A stretch of DNA of 64,000 bases from an uncultured Lachnospiraceae bacterium (GCA_910584785.1 CAJUDX010000006.1:19177-83176), one strand, 5' to 3'. Counted from the stretch's first letter, positions 1 to 8,184 are shown. Numbers and translations: made by a program. The notes: generated from the letters alone by a model not told the origin.

Positions 1-693
1 GCATGCAATAAGTTTGGAATTAAGAGGATGCATCAGGTTTCCACGGATGAAGTCTACGGAGATCTTCCGCTTGACCGCCCGGACTTATTCTTTACGGAAA
101 CCACGCCGCTTCACACTTCCAGTCCGTATTCTTCAGCTAAGGCAAGTGCCGATTTATTTGTTTTGGCCTATCACCGGACTTATGGGCTGCCTGTGACGGT
201 TTCACGGTGCTCAAATAATTATGGGCCATATCATTTCCCGGAGAAACTCATTCCTCTGATAATCAGCCGCGCCCTGGCTGACGAGGAACTTCCTGTGTAT
301 GGAACCGGAGAGAATGTACGCGACTGGCTGCATGTTTCTGATCACTGCAAGGCGATTGACTTAATTATTCGCAACGGAAAAGTGGGCGAGGTTTATAATA
401 TCGGCGGACATAATGAGCGGACAAATCTGGAAGTCGTAAAAACCATTCTCCGGGCATTAGACAAGCCGGAATCGCTGATTCGCTTTGTCAAAGACCGCCC
501 CGGACATGACCGCCGATATGCCATTGACCCGACAAAACTGGAAACGGAACTTGGCTGGAAGCCCCAGTATACTTTTGACACAGGAATCCAGCAGACCATT
601 CAGTGGTATTTGAATCATCAGGAATGGTGGAAGAATATTTTAAGCGGGGAGTACAGCAAGTACTTTGATAAAATGTACGGAAATCGGCTGTAG
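1..693 (+). CDS. rfbB: dTDP-glucose 4,6-dehydratase, C-terminal part (cut by window edge)
   Basis: Second step of dTDP-L-rhamnose synthesis: dTDP-glucose is dehydrated to dTDP-4-dehydro-6-deoxyglucose with bound NAD. The frame is open from base 1, so the N-terminal Rossmann part and true start lie outside the window; the internal Met at 28 is not the start. The fragment begins inside the family motif [12 protein letters not shown], which carries the active-site Asp-Glu pair. It then shows the short-chain dehydrogenase YSSAK pair and the family stretch [17 protein letters not shown]. About 230 residues remain of a usual 330-340. It sits 95 bp upstream of rfbD in the same direction, so the two are probably one operon; rfbA is presumably upstream, outside the window. 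The epimerase gene rfbC is far away at 28206. Confidence 0.96.
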   Translation, partial: ACNKFGIKRMHQVSTDEVYGDLPLDRPDLFFTETTPLHTSSPYSSAKASADLFVLAYHRTYGLPVTVSRCSNNYGPYHFPEKLIPLIISRALADEELPVYGTGENVRDWLHVSDHCKAIDLIIRNGKVGEVYNIGGHNERTNLEVVKTILRALDKPESLIRFVKDRPGHDRRYAIDPTKLETELGWKPQYTFDTGIQQTIQWYLNHQEWWKNILSGEYSKYFDKMYGNRL

Positions 694-788
694 GGTCACA
701 GGACACAGAAAATAAAGATAGCAGAAGAATTAAGAACCAAAAACAGGCCTGCAATTTTTAGCATGAAAAGACAGAAAGGAATACAAAA

Positions 789-1634
789 ATGAAACTTTTA
801 GTGACCGGTGTTCGGGGACAGTTGGGTCATGATGTGGTAAAGGAATGTGAGAAGCGCGGAATTACAGCAATTGGTGTGGATATTGAAGAAATGGACATTA
901 CCGATGCAGAAGCCTGCGAGAGAGTAATCAATGAATCCGAAGCTGACGCAGTAGTGCACTGTGCAGCCTATACCGCAGTCGATGCGGCAGAAGATAATAT
1001 AGAACTCTGCCGGAAAATTAATGCTCAGGGAACAGAAAATATCGTTAAAATCTGCCGTGAACGGAAGATAAAAATGATGTATTTCAGCACAGACTATGTC
1101 TTTAACGGCGAAGGCGATCGTCCCTGGAAAACCGATGACGAGCGCAGCCCATTAAATGTCTATGGTCAGACAAAATACGAAGGTGAACTTGCCGTGGAAA
1201 ATTCCCTGGAAAAATATTTCATTCTTCGCATTGCCTGGGTTTTCGGTGTAAACGGGAAAAACTTTATCAAAACAATGCTACGCCTGGGCAAAGAAAAAGG
1301 AGCAGTCAGTGTTGTTAATGACCAGATTGGTTCGCCAACTTATACTGCCGATTTAGCCGTCCTGGTAGTTGATATGATTCAAACCGACAGATATGGTATC
1401 TATCATGTCACCAACGAAGGGGTGTGCAGCTGGTATGAGTTTGCCTGCCAGATTTTTAAAGAAGCCAAAATGGATGTCAAGGTAACACCCGTAAGCAGTG
1501 AAGCATTTCCCGCAAAAGCCAAACGCCCTTCCAACAGCCGGATGGATAAGAGTAAACTAACCCAAAATGGTTTTTCCCCGCTTCCCAGCTGGCAGGATGC
1601 GCTTAAGCGGTATCTGGGGGAAATCTTAATCTAA
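789..1634 (+). CDS. rfbD: dTDP-4-dehydrorhamnose reductase
   Basis: Final step of dTDP-L-rhamnose synthesis: NAD(P)H reduction of dTDP-4-dehydro-L-rhamnose. The 281-residue protein has the expected length. It opens with a dinucleotide-binding motif (VTGVRGQLGHDV, residues 5-16), and has the STDYVFNG segment and the YGQTKYEGE motif holding the Tyr and Lys of the catalytic triad. The ATG at 789 is preceded by AGAAAGGA about 8 bases upstream. It follows rfbB directly and is the last gene of this operon, ending at a bidirectional terminator. It supplies the rhamnose donor for the glycosyltransferases further along the window. Confidence 0.96.
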   Translation: MKLLVTGVRGQLGHDVVKECEKRGITAIGVDIEEMDITDAEACERVINESEADAVVHCAAYTAVDAAEDNIELCRKINAQGTENIVKICRERKIKMMYFSTDYVFNGEGDRPWKTDDERSPLNVYGQTKYEGELAVENSLEKYFILRIAWVFGVNGKNFIKTMLRLGKEKGAVSVVNDQIGSPTYTADLAVLVVDMIQTDRYGIYHVTNEGVCSWYEFACQIFKEAKMDVKVTPVSSEAFPAKAKRPSNSRMDKSKLTQNGFSPLPSWQDALKRYLGEILI

Positions 1635-1643
1635 AATAAAATT

Positions 1644-1711
1644 AAAAATAACTCTTTCTTATGTGATATCCTGGAATGTCATCCATCTCCCATAAAGAAA
1701 GAGTTATTTTT
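1644..1711. terminator. Bidirectional intrinsic terminator between rfbD and the FMN lipoprotein gene
   Basis: Bases 1644-1660 (AAAAATAACTCTTTCTT) are perfectly complementary to 1695-1711 (17-bp stem, 34-nt loop). The stem ends in A-runs on one side and T-runs on the other, so it can work for the rfbD transcript on the plus strand and the convergent lipoprotein transcript on the minus strand. Confidence 0.85.
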
Positions 1712-1739
1712 ATTGTTCTTTTATAAACTGTTCTCAGCT

Positions 1740-1824
1740 GTAGTAATTACTTGGTTGCAGTGATTACTTAGCTGCAGTAATTACTCAGCTGCAATGATTA
1801 CTTGTTTGCAGTAATTACTTATTT
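1740..1824. repeat. Five tandem copies of a 17-bp repeat at the lipoprotein gene end
   Basis: Five adjacent 17-bp units start at 1740, 1757, 1774, 1791 and 1808, with consensus GCAGTAATTACTTAGCT. Each contains GTAATTAC or GTGATTAC/ATGATTAC; GTAATTAC is a palindrome. The last unit overlaps the stop codon and final codons of the minus-strand lipoprotein gene. Because 17 is not a multiple of three, the copies would not extend the protein in frame. They lie between that stop and the shared terminator. Confidence 0.85.
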
Positions 1825-3194
1825 GCTGCTTCAAGCACAGTGTTCATGTAGCCTGCCGTGTCAGCCAGGGTAGCACCGGAAATGGCATCAACGGGTGCTT
1901 CGCTTCCGGCTAAATCGGTTGCATCTTTAATGGTCATGCCATTCATATGGTTCTGGATAGCATCAAAGTTAGCATCGATAGTAACGGTAGAGCCGCCCTT
2001 GTCTGCCATGTTCTTGCTGTAGTAGGCGGTATTTACACGCTTGGAGCAGAGAACTTTTCCTTCCGCATAGCCTTCAGCAAATTCAGCGTCGCTGTTTGGT
2101 ACACCAGTTACATCCGCGCTGCTGTCAATAAACTGGAACTCATCAATATAGCTTAATACAATCGTTTCCCCATCCGTTAATGCAGCCGCAGTGGTAAAGC
2201 ACTTGGTTCCATGTGCTGCGCCATTGATAACATTCAGCTTTAACGCACTGGAATCCCCGGTAAATTCTACAGCCTGCGTATTCTTGGCAGCCTTTGCAGC
2301 CTCGGCAATGGCATTCAGATAACCGGCAGTATCAACAAGGGTAGCGCCGGAAACAGCATCTACAGCGCCGTCGCCTTCAGCTGTCTTTGTCAGTTCATCA
2401 ATTGTCTTTCCAACAGCAAAGCTTTCAATCGCATTAAAGTTGGTGTCAATGGCAACCGTGGAGCCGCCGTGATCTGCCATCAGTGCGCTGTAATACTCTG
2501 CATTCTCACGCTTGGAGCAGAGAACAAGTCCTTCAGCATAGCCCTCAGCAAAATCGCTGTCGCTGTTTGGCACGCCGGTTACATCTTCGCTGCTGTCGAT
2601 AAACTGATATTCATCGATGTAGGCAGCAATAATCACATCATCCTGTACTACGGCAACAGCCTGGGTGAAGCACTTGGTTCCATGGGCCGCTGTATAAGCC
2701 TGTCCAATCTGTAATCCGCCGTCAATCTCTACGATTGCAGCCGGAGCTGCAGTTTCTGCTTCCTTGGTTTCTGCTTCTGTTTCTTCAATTTCTAAACCTA
2801 ACGCCTGTGCTGCCGCTTCCTTTACTGCATTGCTGGTAACGGTTGCGCCGGAAACACCGTCGATCTCTATCCCATTTGCATCAACAATCTGCTTTTCCAG
2901 ATCTGCAAATGCCTTTCCGCCGATATCTGGGGTTTCATCGTCGCCCTTAATCGAGCAGGCAGTTACCTTATCGCCGTCCATGGTCAAAGTAACCGTAACT
3001 TCTCCGCCGAAACCTTCTGCGGAACCCGTCAATGTTTCACCGCTGGCTGCTTCGGCTGTGGTTTCTGCTGCAGTAGTTTCCGCCGCGGTGGTTTCTTCCG
3101 CCTGTGTTGCCGGAGCTGTGGTCTGGTTTCCGCCGCAGGCTGTTAAGGATGCACCTAAGCCTAAGCAAAGTGCTGCTGCTGCAAATTTTTTCAT
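1815..3194 (-). CDS. Lipoprotein with three FMN-binding (flavinylation) modules
   Basis: A 459-residue exported protein. It has a signal peptide with lipobox LTAC and lipid-anchored Cys20, then a Thr/Ala/Glu-rich linker (25-52). The first FMN_bind-like domain spans about 55-135. Two further homologous modules span about 160-300 and 318-459 and share phrases such as AAHGTKCF, DVTGVPNSD, VLCSKR and GGSTV. Each module ends in a match to the ApbE flavin-transfer motif D-x-x-S-G-A-T, with the candidate FMN-bearing threonines at 118, 285 and 442. Known relatives (NqrC/RnfG and the listerial lipoprotein PplA) carry covalent FMN and pass electrons at or outside the membrane, so a multi-flavin extracellular electron carrier is the likely role; the partner is unknown and no apbE or ndh gene is adjacent. 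Paired Cys in modules 2 and 3 are conserved between the copies. It is monocistronic. Confidence 0.85.
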   Translation of the reverse strand: MKKFAAAALCLGLGASLTACGGNQTTAPATQAEETTAAETTAAETTAEAASGETLTGSAEGFGGEVTVTLTMDGDKVTACSIKGDDETPDIGGKAFADLEKQIVDANGIEIDGVSGATVTSNAVKEAAAQALGLEIEETEAETKEAETAAPAAIVEIDGGLQIGQAYTAAHGTKCFTQAVAVVQDDVIIAAYIDEYQFIDSSEDVTGVPNSDSDFAEGYAEGLVLCSKRENAEYYSALMADHGGSTVAIDTNFNAIESFAVGKTIDELTKTAEGDGAVDAVSGATLVDTAGYLNAIAEAAKAAKNTQAVEFTGDSSALKLNVINGAAHGTKCFTTAAALTDGETIVLSYIDEFQFIDSSADVTGVPNSDAEFAEGYAEGKVLCSKRVNTAYYSKNMADKGGSTVTIDANFDAIQNHMNGMTIKDATDLAGSEAPVDAISGATLADTAGYMNTVLEAANK

Positions 3195-3258
3195 GGTAGT
3201 CCTCCCTGTTTTGCATTGAGTTTTTGTTAAATTGTTAGCAATATTACCTTACTTTGGC

Positions 3259-3287
3259 ATTATAGCATAGGGGGTGGAGACCGTCAA
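3259..3287 (-). promoter_or_regulatory. Sigma-A promoter of the FMN lipoprotein gene
   Basis: On the minus strand: TTGACG (3287-3282), 17-bp spacer, TATAAT (3264-3259). The leader to the ATG at 3194 is about 58 nt and contains a GGGAGG ribosome binding site. Confidence 0.85.
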
Positions 3288-3314
3288 TGAAAAAGTAATG
3301 CCGTATTTTTCCTG

Positions 3315-3344
3315 TTGCAAAAACTCCATGAACTACCTTATAAT
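3315..3344 (+). promoter_or_regulatory. Possible upstream promoter for glmM
   Basis: TTGCAA (3315-3320), 18-bp spacer, TATAAT (3339-3344). A weaker match than the promoter at 3408; it could be a second start site for glmM. Confidence 0.35.
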
Positions 3345-3407
3345 ATGGAAATTTTTTTATGGATTTATGAAGATTTGCTGTAGATTCTTAGAAATCCCTG
3401 TTTTACC

Positions 3408-3436
3408 TTGACATTCCCGCTTTGCGCTGGTAAAAT
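3408..3436 (+). promoter_or_regulatory. Sigma-A promoter of glmM
   Basis: TTGACA (3408-3413), 17-bp spacer, TAAAAT (3431-3436). It predicts a start near 3443 and a leader of about 165 nt before the glmM ATG. Confidence 0.75.
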
Positions 3437-3607
3437 GAGCCTGTTTATCGCAGAATGGAGCAAGGTTTATTGAACCGGACACGTTGCATCCGTGAACGGT
3501 AAAAATAGAGAATCATAAACTATAAATTAAAGAAGAAACTGTAAAAAGCATGATAAAATGGATGCGGTGCAGTACAAGGAGAATAACTGCAAAAGGGAGG
3601 AAAAGCA

Positions 3608-4963
3608 ATGGGCAAGTATTTTGGAACTGATGGCTTCCGTGGTGAGGCGAATGTGAATTTAACGGTAGAACATGCATTTCAGGTTGGACGGTTTTTGGGC
3701 TGGTATTATGGACAGCAGCATGAGGATACCCGGTGCCGGGTGGTGATTGGAAAGGATACGCGCAGAAGCAGCTATATGTTTGAATATGCGCTGGTTGCCG
3801 GATTGACAGCGTCCGGGGCAGATGTATTTTTGCTGCATGTTACCACAACCCCAAGTGTTTCCTATGTTGTGCGCACGGAGGGGCTGGACTGCGGCATTAT
3901 GATTTCTGCCAGCCATAACCCCTACTATGACAACGGCATTAAAGTGATTAACGGGAACGGGGAAAAGCTTGAGGAAAGCGTGATTGAAAAGATTGAAGAA
4001 TACCTGGACGGGAAAATCGGACAGATTCCTCTGGCAAAAAAAGATCATATCGGGAGAACGACCGATTTTGCAGCAGGAAGAAACCGCTATATCGGCTATC
4101 TGATTTCGGTTGCCACGCGCTCTTTTAAAAATATGAAGGTCGCCCTGGACTGCGCTAACGGAAGCGCCTCCGCCATTGCCAAAAATGTTTTTGACGCACT
4201 GGGCGCGGAAACCCATGTGATCAATATGGAGCCGAACGGTGTAAATATTAATACGGACTGCGGTTCCACGCATATTGAGCATCTTCAGAAATATGTTGTG
4301 AATATGGGGTGTGATGTGGGGTTTGCCTATGATGGCGACGCTGATCGTTGCCTGGCAGTGGATGCGAAGGGAAATCTGGTGGACGGCGATGTGATTATGT
4401 ACATCTGCGGCAAATACATGAAGGAACAGGGAACCCTGCCGCATGATACGGTGGTTACGACAATTATGTCGAATTTCGGCCTGTACAAGGCATTTGACCG
4501 TGCAGGAATCCGCTATGAAAAGACAGCGGTGGGCGACAAGTATGTCTATGAAAATATGGCGCAGAACGGTCACGGGCTGGGCGGAGAGCAGTCGGGGCAT
4601 ATTATTTTCAGCAAACATGCCACGACCGGGGACGGGATTTTAACCTCCTTAAAGGTGATGGAAGTGATTTTGGAGAAGAAGCAGACCTTGGATAAGCTGG
4701 CTTCGGAAGTGGAGATTTATCCTCAGGTACTTAAAAATGTCCGGGTAAAGGATAAAAAGGCGGCACAGGATGATGAGGTGGTTCAGGCTGAGGTGGCAAA
4801 GGTTGCCGAAAAGCTTGGCGATGACGGAAGAATCCTTCTGCGCCAGTCTGGAACCGAGCCGGTAGTCCGCGTTATGGTGGAAGCGCCCACCCATGAACTC
4901 TGCGAGTCCTGTGTGGATCGGGTGATTGCGGTGATGGGAGCACAGGGGCATTTTGCGGGGTAA
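3608..4963 (+). CDS. glmM: Phosphoglucosamine mutase
   Basis: Cytoplasmic enzyme that converts glucosamine 6-phosphate to glucosamine 1-phosphate, leading to UDP-GlcNAc for peptidoglycan and wall glycans. The 451-residue length is normal. The phosphoserine loop is ISASHNP, with the catalytic serine at 102; the metal-binding loop is DGDADRC (about 241-247); the sugar-binding motif GGEQSGH lies near 325; the phosphate-binding RQSGTEP is near the C terminus. The ATG at 3608 follows GGGAGG at a good distance. It has its own promoter and is not co-oriented in a glmS operon here. A general phosphomannomutase is the alternative reading, but the motif set favours GlmM. Confidence 0.94.
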   Translation: MGKYFGTDGFRGEANVNLTVEHAFQVGRFLGWYYGQQHEDTRCRVVIGKDTRRSSYMFEYALVAGLTASGADVFLLHVTTTPSVSYVVRTEGLDCGIMISASHNPYYDNGIKVINGNGEKLEESVIEKIEEYLDGKIGQIPLAKKDHIGRTTDFAAGRNRYIGYLISVATRSFKNMKVALDCANGSASAIAKNVFDALGAETHVINMEPNGVNINTDCGSTHIEHLQKYVVNMGCDVGFAYDGDADRCLAVDAKGNLVDGDVIMYICGKYMKEQGTLPHDTVVTTIMSNFGLYKAFDRAGIRYEKTAVGDKYVYENMAQNGHGLGGEQSGHIIFSKHATTGDGILTSLKVMEVILEKKQTLDKLASEVEIYPQVLKNVRVKDKKAAQDDEVVQAEVAKVAEKLGDDGRILLRQSGTEPVVRVMVEAPTHELCESCVDRVIAVMGAQGHFAG

Positions 4964-5002
4964 GTGCGTGCTGGAAGTGCTGGAAGTGCGTGCAAAAAAA
5001 TA

Positions 5003-5031
5003 TTGCCATGAAATTTCTGCTGTGTTATAAT
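5003..5031 (+). promoter_or_regulatory. Sigma-A promoter of leuA
   Basis: TTGCCA (5003-5008), 17-bp spacer, TATAAT (5026-5031). The predicted start near 5038 leaves a leader of about 197 nt that contains the short frame at 5066 and a hairpin overlapping its stop. Confidence 0.8.
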
Positions 5032-5065
5032 AGACTAATCCTGCAAAAAGGGAAAACAGAAAGGA

Positions 5066-5152
5066 ATGATGAAGGATGGGGTTAGACCTGTAACCTCCAC
5101 CGTGTTCATTGTTAAGCATTACGGCGTGATTTATCGACTCCAGGCCCTCTGA
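5066..5152 (+). CDS. Possible 28-residue leader peptide upstream of leuA
   Basis: A short frame with two successive ATGs (5066 and 5069), preceded by AGAAAGGA. It encodes a peptide beginning MMKDGVRPVTS and ending YGVIYRLQAL before TGA. It lies wholly inside the leuA leader. Its last codons are CTC CAG GCC CTC TGA, and the stop falls in a small hairpin (GCCC near 5144-5147 with GGGC near 5155-5158). Leader peptides that stall ribosomes on scarce leucyl-tRNA are known for leucine operons, but only 2 of 28 codons are Leu, so classical attenuation is uncertain. Conservation has not been checked. Confidence 0.45.
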   Translation: MMKDGVRPVTSTVFIVKHYGVIYRLQAL

Positions 5153-5234
5153 CGGGGCGCAAGGAAAAAGACAGAATGAAAATCAGCTGACTGTTACGAA
5201 AATACACAGACAAAGAACAGATGGAGGAAAAATC

Positions 5235-6902
5235 ATGTTAAATTATCAGCATTATAAACGGGTTCCTGTGGTAGACTTCCCGGAAAGAACCTGGCCGAAT
5301 AACGAAATTAAGAAGGCGCCGGTATGGTGCAGCGTGGATCTGCGCGACGGAAACCAGGCTTTAGTTGAGCCGATGGTGGTGGAAGAAAAGATTGAGATGT
5401 TTAATCTTTTGGTGAAGCTGGGTTTTAAAGAGATTGAAGTGGGATTTCCGGCGGCTTCACAGATTGAGTTTGACTTTCTGCGTCAGCTGGTTGACCGTCA
5501 GTTAATTCCCGATGATGTGGTGGTACAGGTGCTGGTGCAGTGCCGTGAGCATTTGATTAAACGGACGTTTGAGGCGTTAAAGGGGATTAAGAAGGCGATT
5601 GTACACATTTATAATTCAACCTCAACCCTGCAGCGGGATGTGGTTTTCCATAAGGATATGGAGGAGATTAAGGAGATTGCCGTTATCGGAACGAAGCTGG
5701 TGCAGCGCTATGCAGCGGAGTTTGACGGTGAAATCTTATTGGAGTATTCCCCGGAAAGTTTTACCGGGACAGAACTGGACTTTGCCCTGGATATCTGTAC
5801 AGCGGTTCAGGACACCTGGGGGGCATCGAAGGATAAGAAGATTATCATTAACCTGCCTTCTACGGTAGAGATGAATACGCCCAATGTCTATGCGGATCAG
5901 ATTGAGTGGATGCACACGCACTTTAAGAACAGGGAAAGCATTATTTTATCGGTTCATCCGCACAATGACCGGGGGACGGGAATTGCAGCGACCGAGCTGG
6001 CACTTTTAGCTGGAGCAGATCGTGTGGAAGGAACCCTTTTTGGCAATGGGGAGCGCACGGGGAATGTGGATATTACAACTCTGGCCTATAATATGTTCTC
6101 CCAGGGCCTTAACCCGGAATTAAATCTGGAAAATGTCAGGGAACTTGTGGATGTTTACGAGAGATGTACGAAGATGGATATTCATCCGCGTCATCCTTAT
6201 GCAGGAAAGCTGGTATTTACGGCGTTTTCCGGGTCGCACCAAGATGCGATTAATAAGGGGATGCAGGCGCTTAAGGAGAGAAAGGGCGAGTACTGGGAGG
6301 TTCCCTACCTGCCGATCGACCCAGCCGATATCGGGCGGCAGTATGAGCCGGTTGTGCGGATTAACAGCCAGTCCGGCAAGGGCGGCGTGGCCTTTGTTAT
6401 GGATACCTTCTACGGATTTAAGCTTCCTAAGGGAATGCATAAGGAATTTGCGGATATTATTCAGAAGATTTCTGAAACCCAGGGCGAGGTTGCGCCTGAA
6501 CAGATTATGGATGAGTTTAAGAAGCATTATCTGGATCGGAAGGAACCGATGCATTTCAGAAAGTGCCGGATTTCTGATGCCGATACGGGAAATGGCGATT
6601 TTGCAACCCTTGCGAAGGTTACTTACACCGACCATGGCATAGAAAAGACCTTTGAGGGTGTAGGAAACGGCCCGATTGATGCCGTACAGAGAGGTCTGGA
6701 GGATCAGCTGGGCATTCAGATCCGGGTTATGGACTACAGCGAGCATGCATTAAGTTCCGGTTCCGGTGCGCAGGCGGTTTCCTATATTCACCTTGTCGAT
6801 ATGGTTTCCGGGAGGGCAACCTACGGTGTGGGTATCAGTTCCAACATTACCAGGGCTTCCGTGCGGGGGATATTTAGTGCGGTGAACCGGCTGTTTTATT
6901 AA
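5235..6902 (+). CDS. leuA: 2-isopropylmalate synthase
   Basis: First committed step of leucine synthesis: condensation of acetyl-CoA with 3-methyl-2-oxobutanoate. The 555-residue protein belongs to the longer LeuA class. An N-terminal TIM-barrel HMGL-like domain starts with CSVDLRDGNQAL (around 32-43, catalytic Arg and metal-binding Asp) and contains the metal-binding HPHNDRGTG. The C-terminal part (about 430-555) is the LeuA dimer/regulatory domain for leucine feedback. The start at 5235 follows GGAGGAAAA. It is a single-gene unit with its own promoter and terminator; no leuB, leuC or leuD is next to it. Confidence 0.96.
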   Translation: MLNYQHYKRVPVVDFPERTWPNNEIKKAPVWCSVDLRDGNQALVEPMVVEEKIEMFNLLVKLGFKEIEVGFPAASQIEFDFLRQLVDRQLIPDDVVVQVLVQCREHLIKRTFEALKGIKKAIVHIYNSTSTLQRDVVFHKDMEEIKEIAVIGTKLVQRYAAEFDGEILLEYSPESFTGTELDFALDICTAVQDTWGASKDKKIIINLPSTVEMNTPNVYADQIEWMHTHFKNRESIILSVHPHNDRGTGIAATELALLAGADRVEGTLFGNGERTGNVDITTLAYNMFSQGLNPELNLENVRELVDVYERCTKMDIHPRHPYAGKLVFTAFSGSHQDAINKGMQALKERKGEYWEVPYLPIDPADIGRQYEPVVRINSQSGKGGVAFVMDTFYGFKLPKGMHKEFADIIQKISETQGEVAPEQIMDEFKKHYLDRKEPMHFRKCRISDADTGNGDFATLAKVTYTDHGIEKTFEGVGNGPIDAVQRGLEDQLGIQIRVMDYSEHALSSGSGAQAVSYIHLVDMVSGRATYGVGISSNITRASVRGIFSAVNRLFY

Positions 6903-6971
6903 ACTATATTGGTGACAGAAGTACTAAAATGTTTGTTTGAATATAACACAAATATATTATGTGGTAAGAAT

Positions 6972-7014
6972 AGCAGATATAAGGTCAGAATCAGGGCTTT
7001 ATATCTGCTTTTTT
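6972..7014 (+). terminator. Intrinsic terminator after leuA
   Basis: AGCAGATATAA (6972-6982) pairs perfectly with TTATATCTGCT (6999-7009), followed by a T-run to 7014. Confidence 0.85.
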
Positions 7015-7023
7015 GTGTGTTAT

Positions 7024-7115
7024 GATGGAGTAACAGGGAATAAAACGGCAGTCGTGCGCAGAGCAACAGCAGTTGGTGTTCCTGGATAGGATGGGTAGCA
7101 GGGAATAAAATAGCA
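7024..7115 (+). repeat. Short imperfect direct repeat upstream of 7135
   Basis: Two copies of about 26 bp, at 7024-7050 and 7090-7115, share CAGGGAATAAAA and flanking bases. They are 66 bp apart in the leader of the next gene. Function unknown. Confidence 0.5.
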
Positions 7116-7134
7116 AAAGATATGGAAAGGATAA

Positions 7135-8184
7135 ATGGGGAAAATGAAACAGAAAGAATATGGCGGTTATATTGAACTGGATAAGTATTCGGGGGAGGAA
7201 TATTACCCGGAGGCATGGGCATTAAACAGCGGAAGAGCGGCACTTCGGCTGTTTATTCGATTGAAGGAAATTCGGAAAATCTACCTGCCTGCGTTTTGCT
7301 GTGATACGGTGCGGGAAGCGTGTAGTGCAGAGGGAATTTTATGGGAATATTATTCGGTAGATCAAGATTTTTGTCCCTGTTTATCAAAAGAACATGCGGG
7401 GAATGACTGGGTTTGTCTGGTGAACTTTTATGGGGTGTTTGATGACGGGGAAATGCAGGCGTTTATGCAGCAGTATCCACGGCTTATCGTTGATTATACG
7501 CATGCTTTTTTTCAGCGTCCGATAAAAGGGATGAATGCTTTATACAGCTGCCGGAAGTTTTTTGGCGTGCCAGACGGGGCATATCTGGTTTTGGGGGAAG
7601 GAGAAGGCACAGAGAAAAGGGATGGACTGCGAAAGAAGAGAGGATTACCGGAGCATGTGCAGCAAGTTTATGAAAACCTGCCGCAGGATGTTTCCTTTGA
7701 ACGGATGCATTTTCTTTTAGGGCGGTTTGAGTCTGGGGCTTCGTTGTTTTATCAGGAATATGCACAGAATAATGATTTTTTTGCTCATGAACCGGTAAAA
7801 CGGATGTCCAAGCTTACGCACAATCTGCTTCGCGCGGTGGATTATCCGCGTGTCCGTGAGCAGCGGACAGAAAACTTTGCGTTTCTGCATCAGCAGCTAA
7901 AGGAGAGAAATGTTTTAAACCTTCCGCCAGCAATTTCAGGAGCCTATGCCTATCCTTTTTGGTTTAACGAAGATAAGATTTCCGGGAAGGAAATTCGCAG
8001 GAAATTGATTGAGAAGCGTATTTATATCCCTACACTGTGGCCGGAGGTGTGTTCGCTGGCAGAGGCAAGCTCACTAGAGCGGCAGATGACAGAAAATATT
8101 CTTCCGCTTCCCGTCGATCAGCGTTATGACAGGGAGGATATGAAGGCGGTCTTGGAGTGCTTGCTGGAGATATTAGAAGGCTGA
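7135..8184 (+). CDS. Divergent DegT/DnrJ-type PLP-dependent aminotransferase-like protein
   Basis: A 349-residue cytoplasmic protein with the outline of a fold-type I PLP enzyme of the DegT/DnrJ/EryC1 group. It has LNSGRAALRL (30-39, cofactor phosphate region), LPAFCCDTV (51-59), an Asp at 120 in IVDYTHAFF that would contact the pyridine nitrogen, and a candidate Schiff-base Lys141 in YSCRKFFG. The usual GEGG(A/M) motif after the lysine is replaced by GVPDGAYL, so it is distant from standard sugar aminotransferases and its substrate cannot be told. Start at 7135 follows GGAAAGGA. It stands alone between two terminators, converging with the glycan operon. Role in sugar modification is inferred only from the neighbourhood. 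Confidence 0.7.
   Translation: MGKMKQKEYGGYIELDKYSGEEYYPEAWALNSGRAALRLFIRLKEIRKIYLPAFCCDTVREACSAEGILWEYYSVDQDFCPCLSKEHAGNDWVCLVNFYGVFDDGEMQAFMQQYPRLIVDYTHAFFQRPIKGMNALYSCRKFFGVPDGAYLVLGEGEGTEKRDGLRKKRGLPEHVQQVYENLPQDVSFERMHFLLGRFESGASLFYQEYAQNNDFFAHEPVKRMSKLTHNLLRAVDYPRVREQRTENFAFLHQQLKERNVLNLPPAISGAYAYPFWFNEDKISGKEIRRKLIEKRIYIPTLWPEVCSLAEASSLERQMTENILPLPVDQRYDREDMKAVLECLLEILEG

Larger units (their letters stand above)
3195..3607. other. Divergent intergenic region between the FMN lipoprotein gene and glmM
   Basis: This 413-bp gene-free stretch holds the minus-strand promoter of the lipoprotein gene (3259-3287), one strong and one weaker plus-strand promoter for glmM (3408-3436 and 3315-3344), and a roughly 165-nt glmM leader. 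The leader has a small potential hairpin near 3475-3502 (CCGGACACG against CGTGAACGG, imperfect). I see no reading frame with a ribosome binding site in it. Confidence 0.7.

Noticed and set aside
1740..1824. Tandem 17-bp array considered as a CRISPR array
   Set aside because: The units are adjacent without spacers, and no cas gene is present.
2764..3219. Ser/Ala/Val-rich plus-strand frame opposite the FMN lipoprotein gene
   Set aside because: Shadow of the Thr/Ala/Glu-rich coding sequence; it runs through the minus-strand start region without its own binding site.
4964..5000. Repeated GTGCTGGAA units after the glmM stop as a terminator
   Set aside because: They are a short direct duplication with no stem and no T-run.
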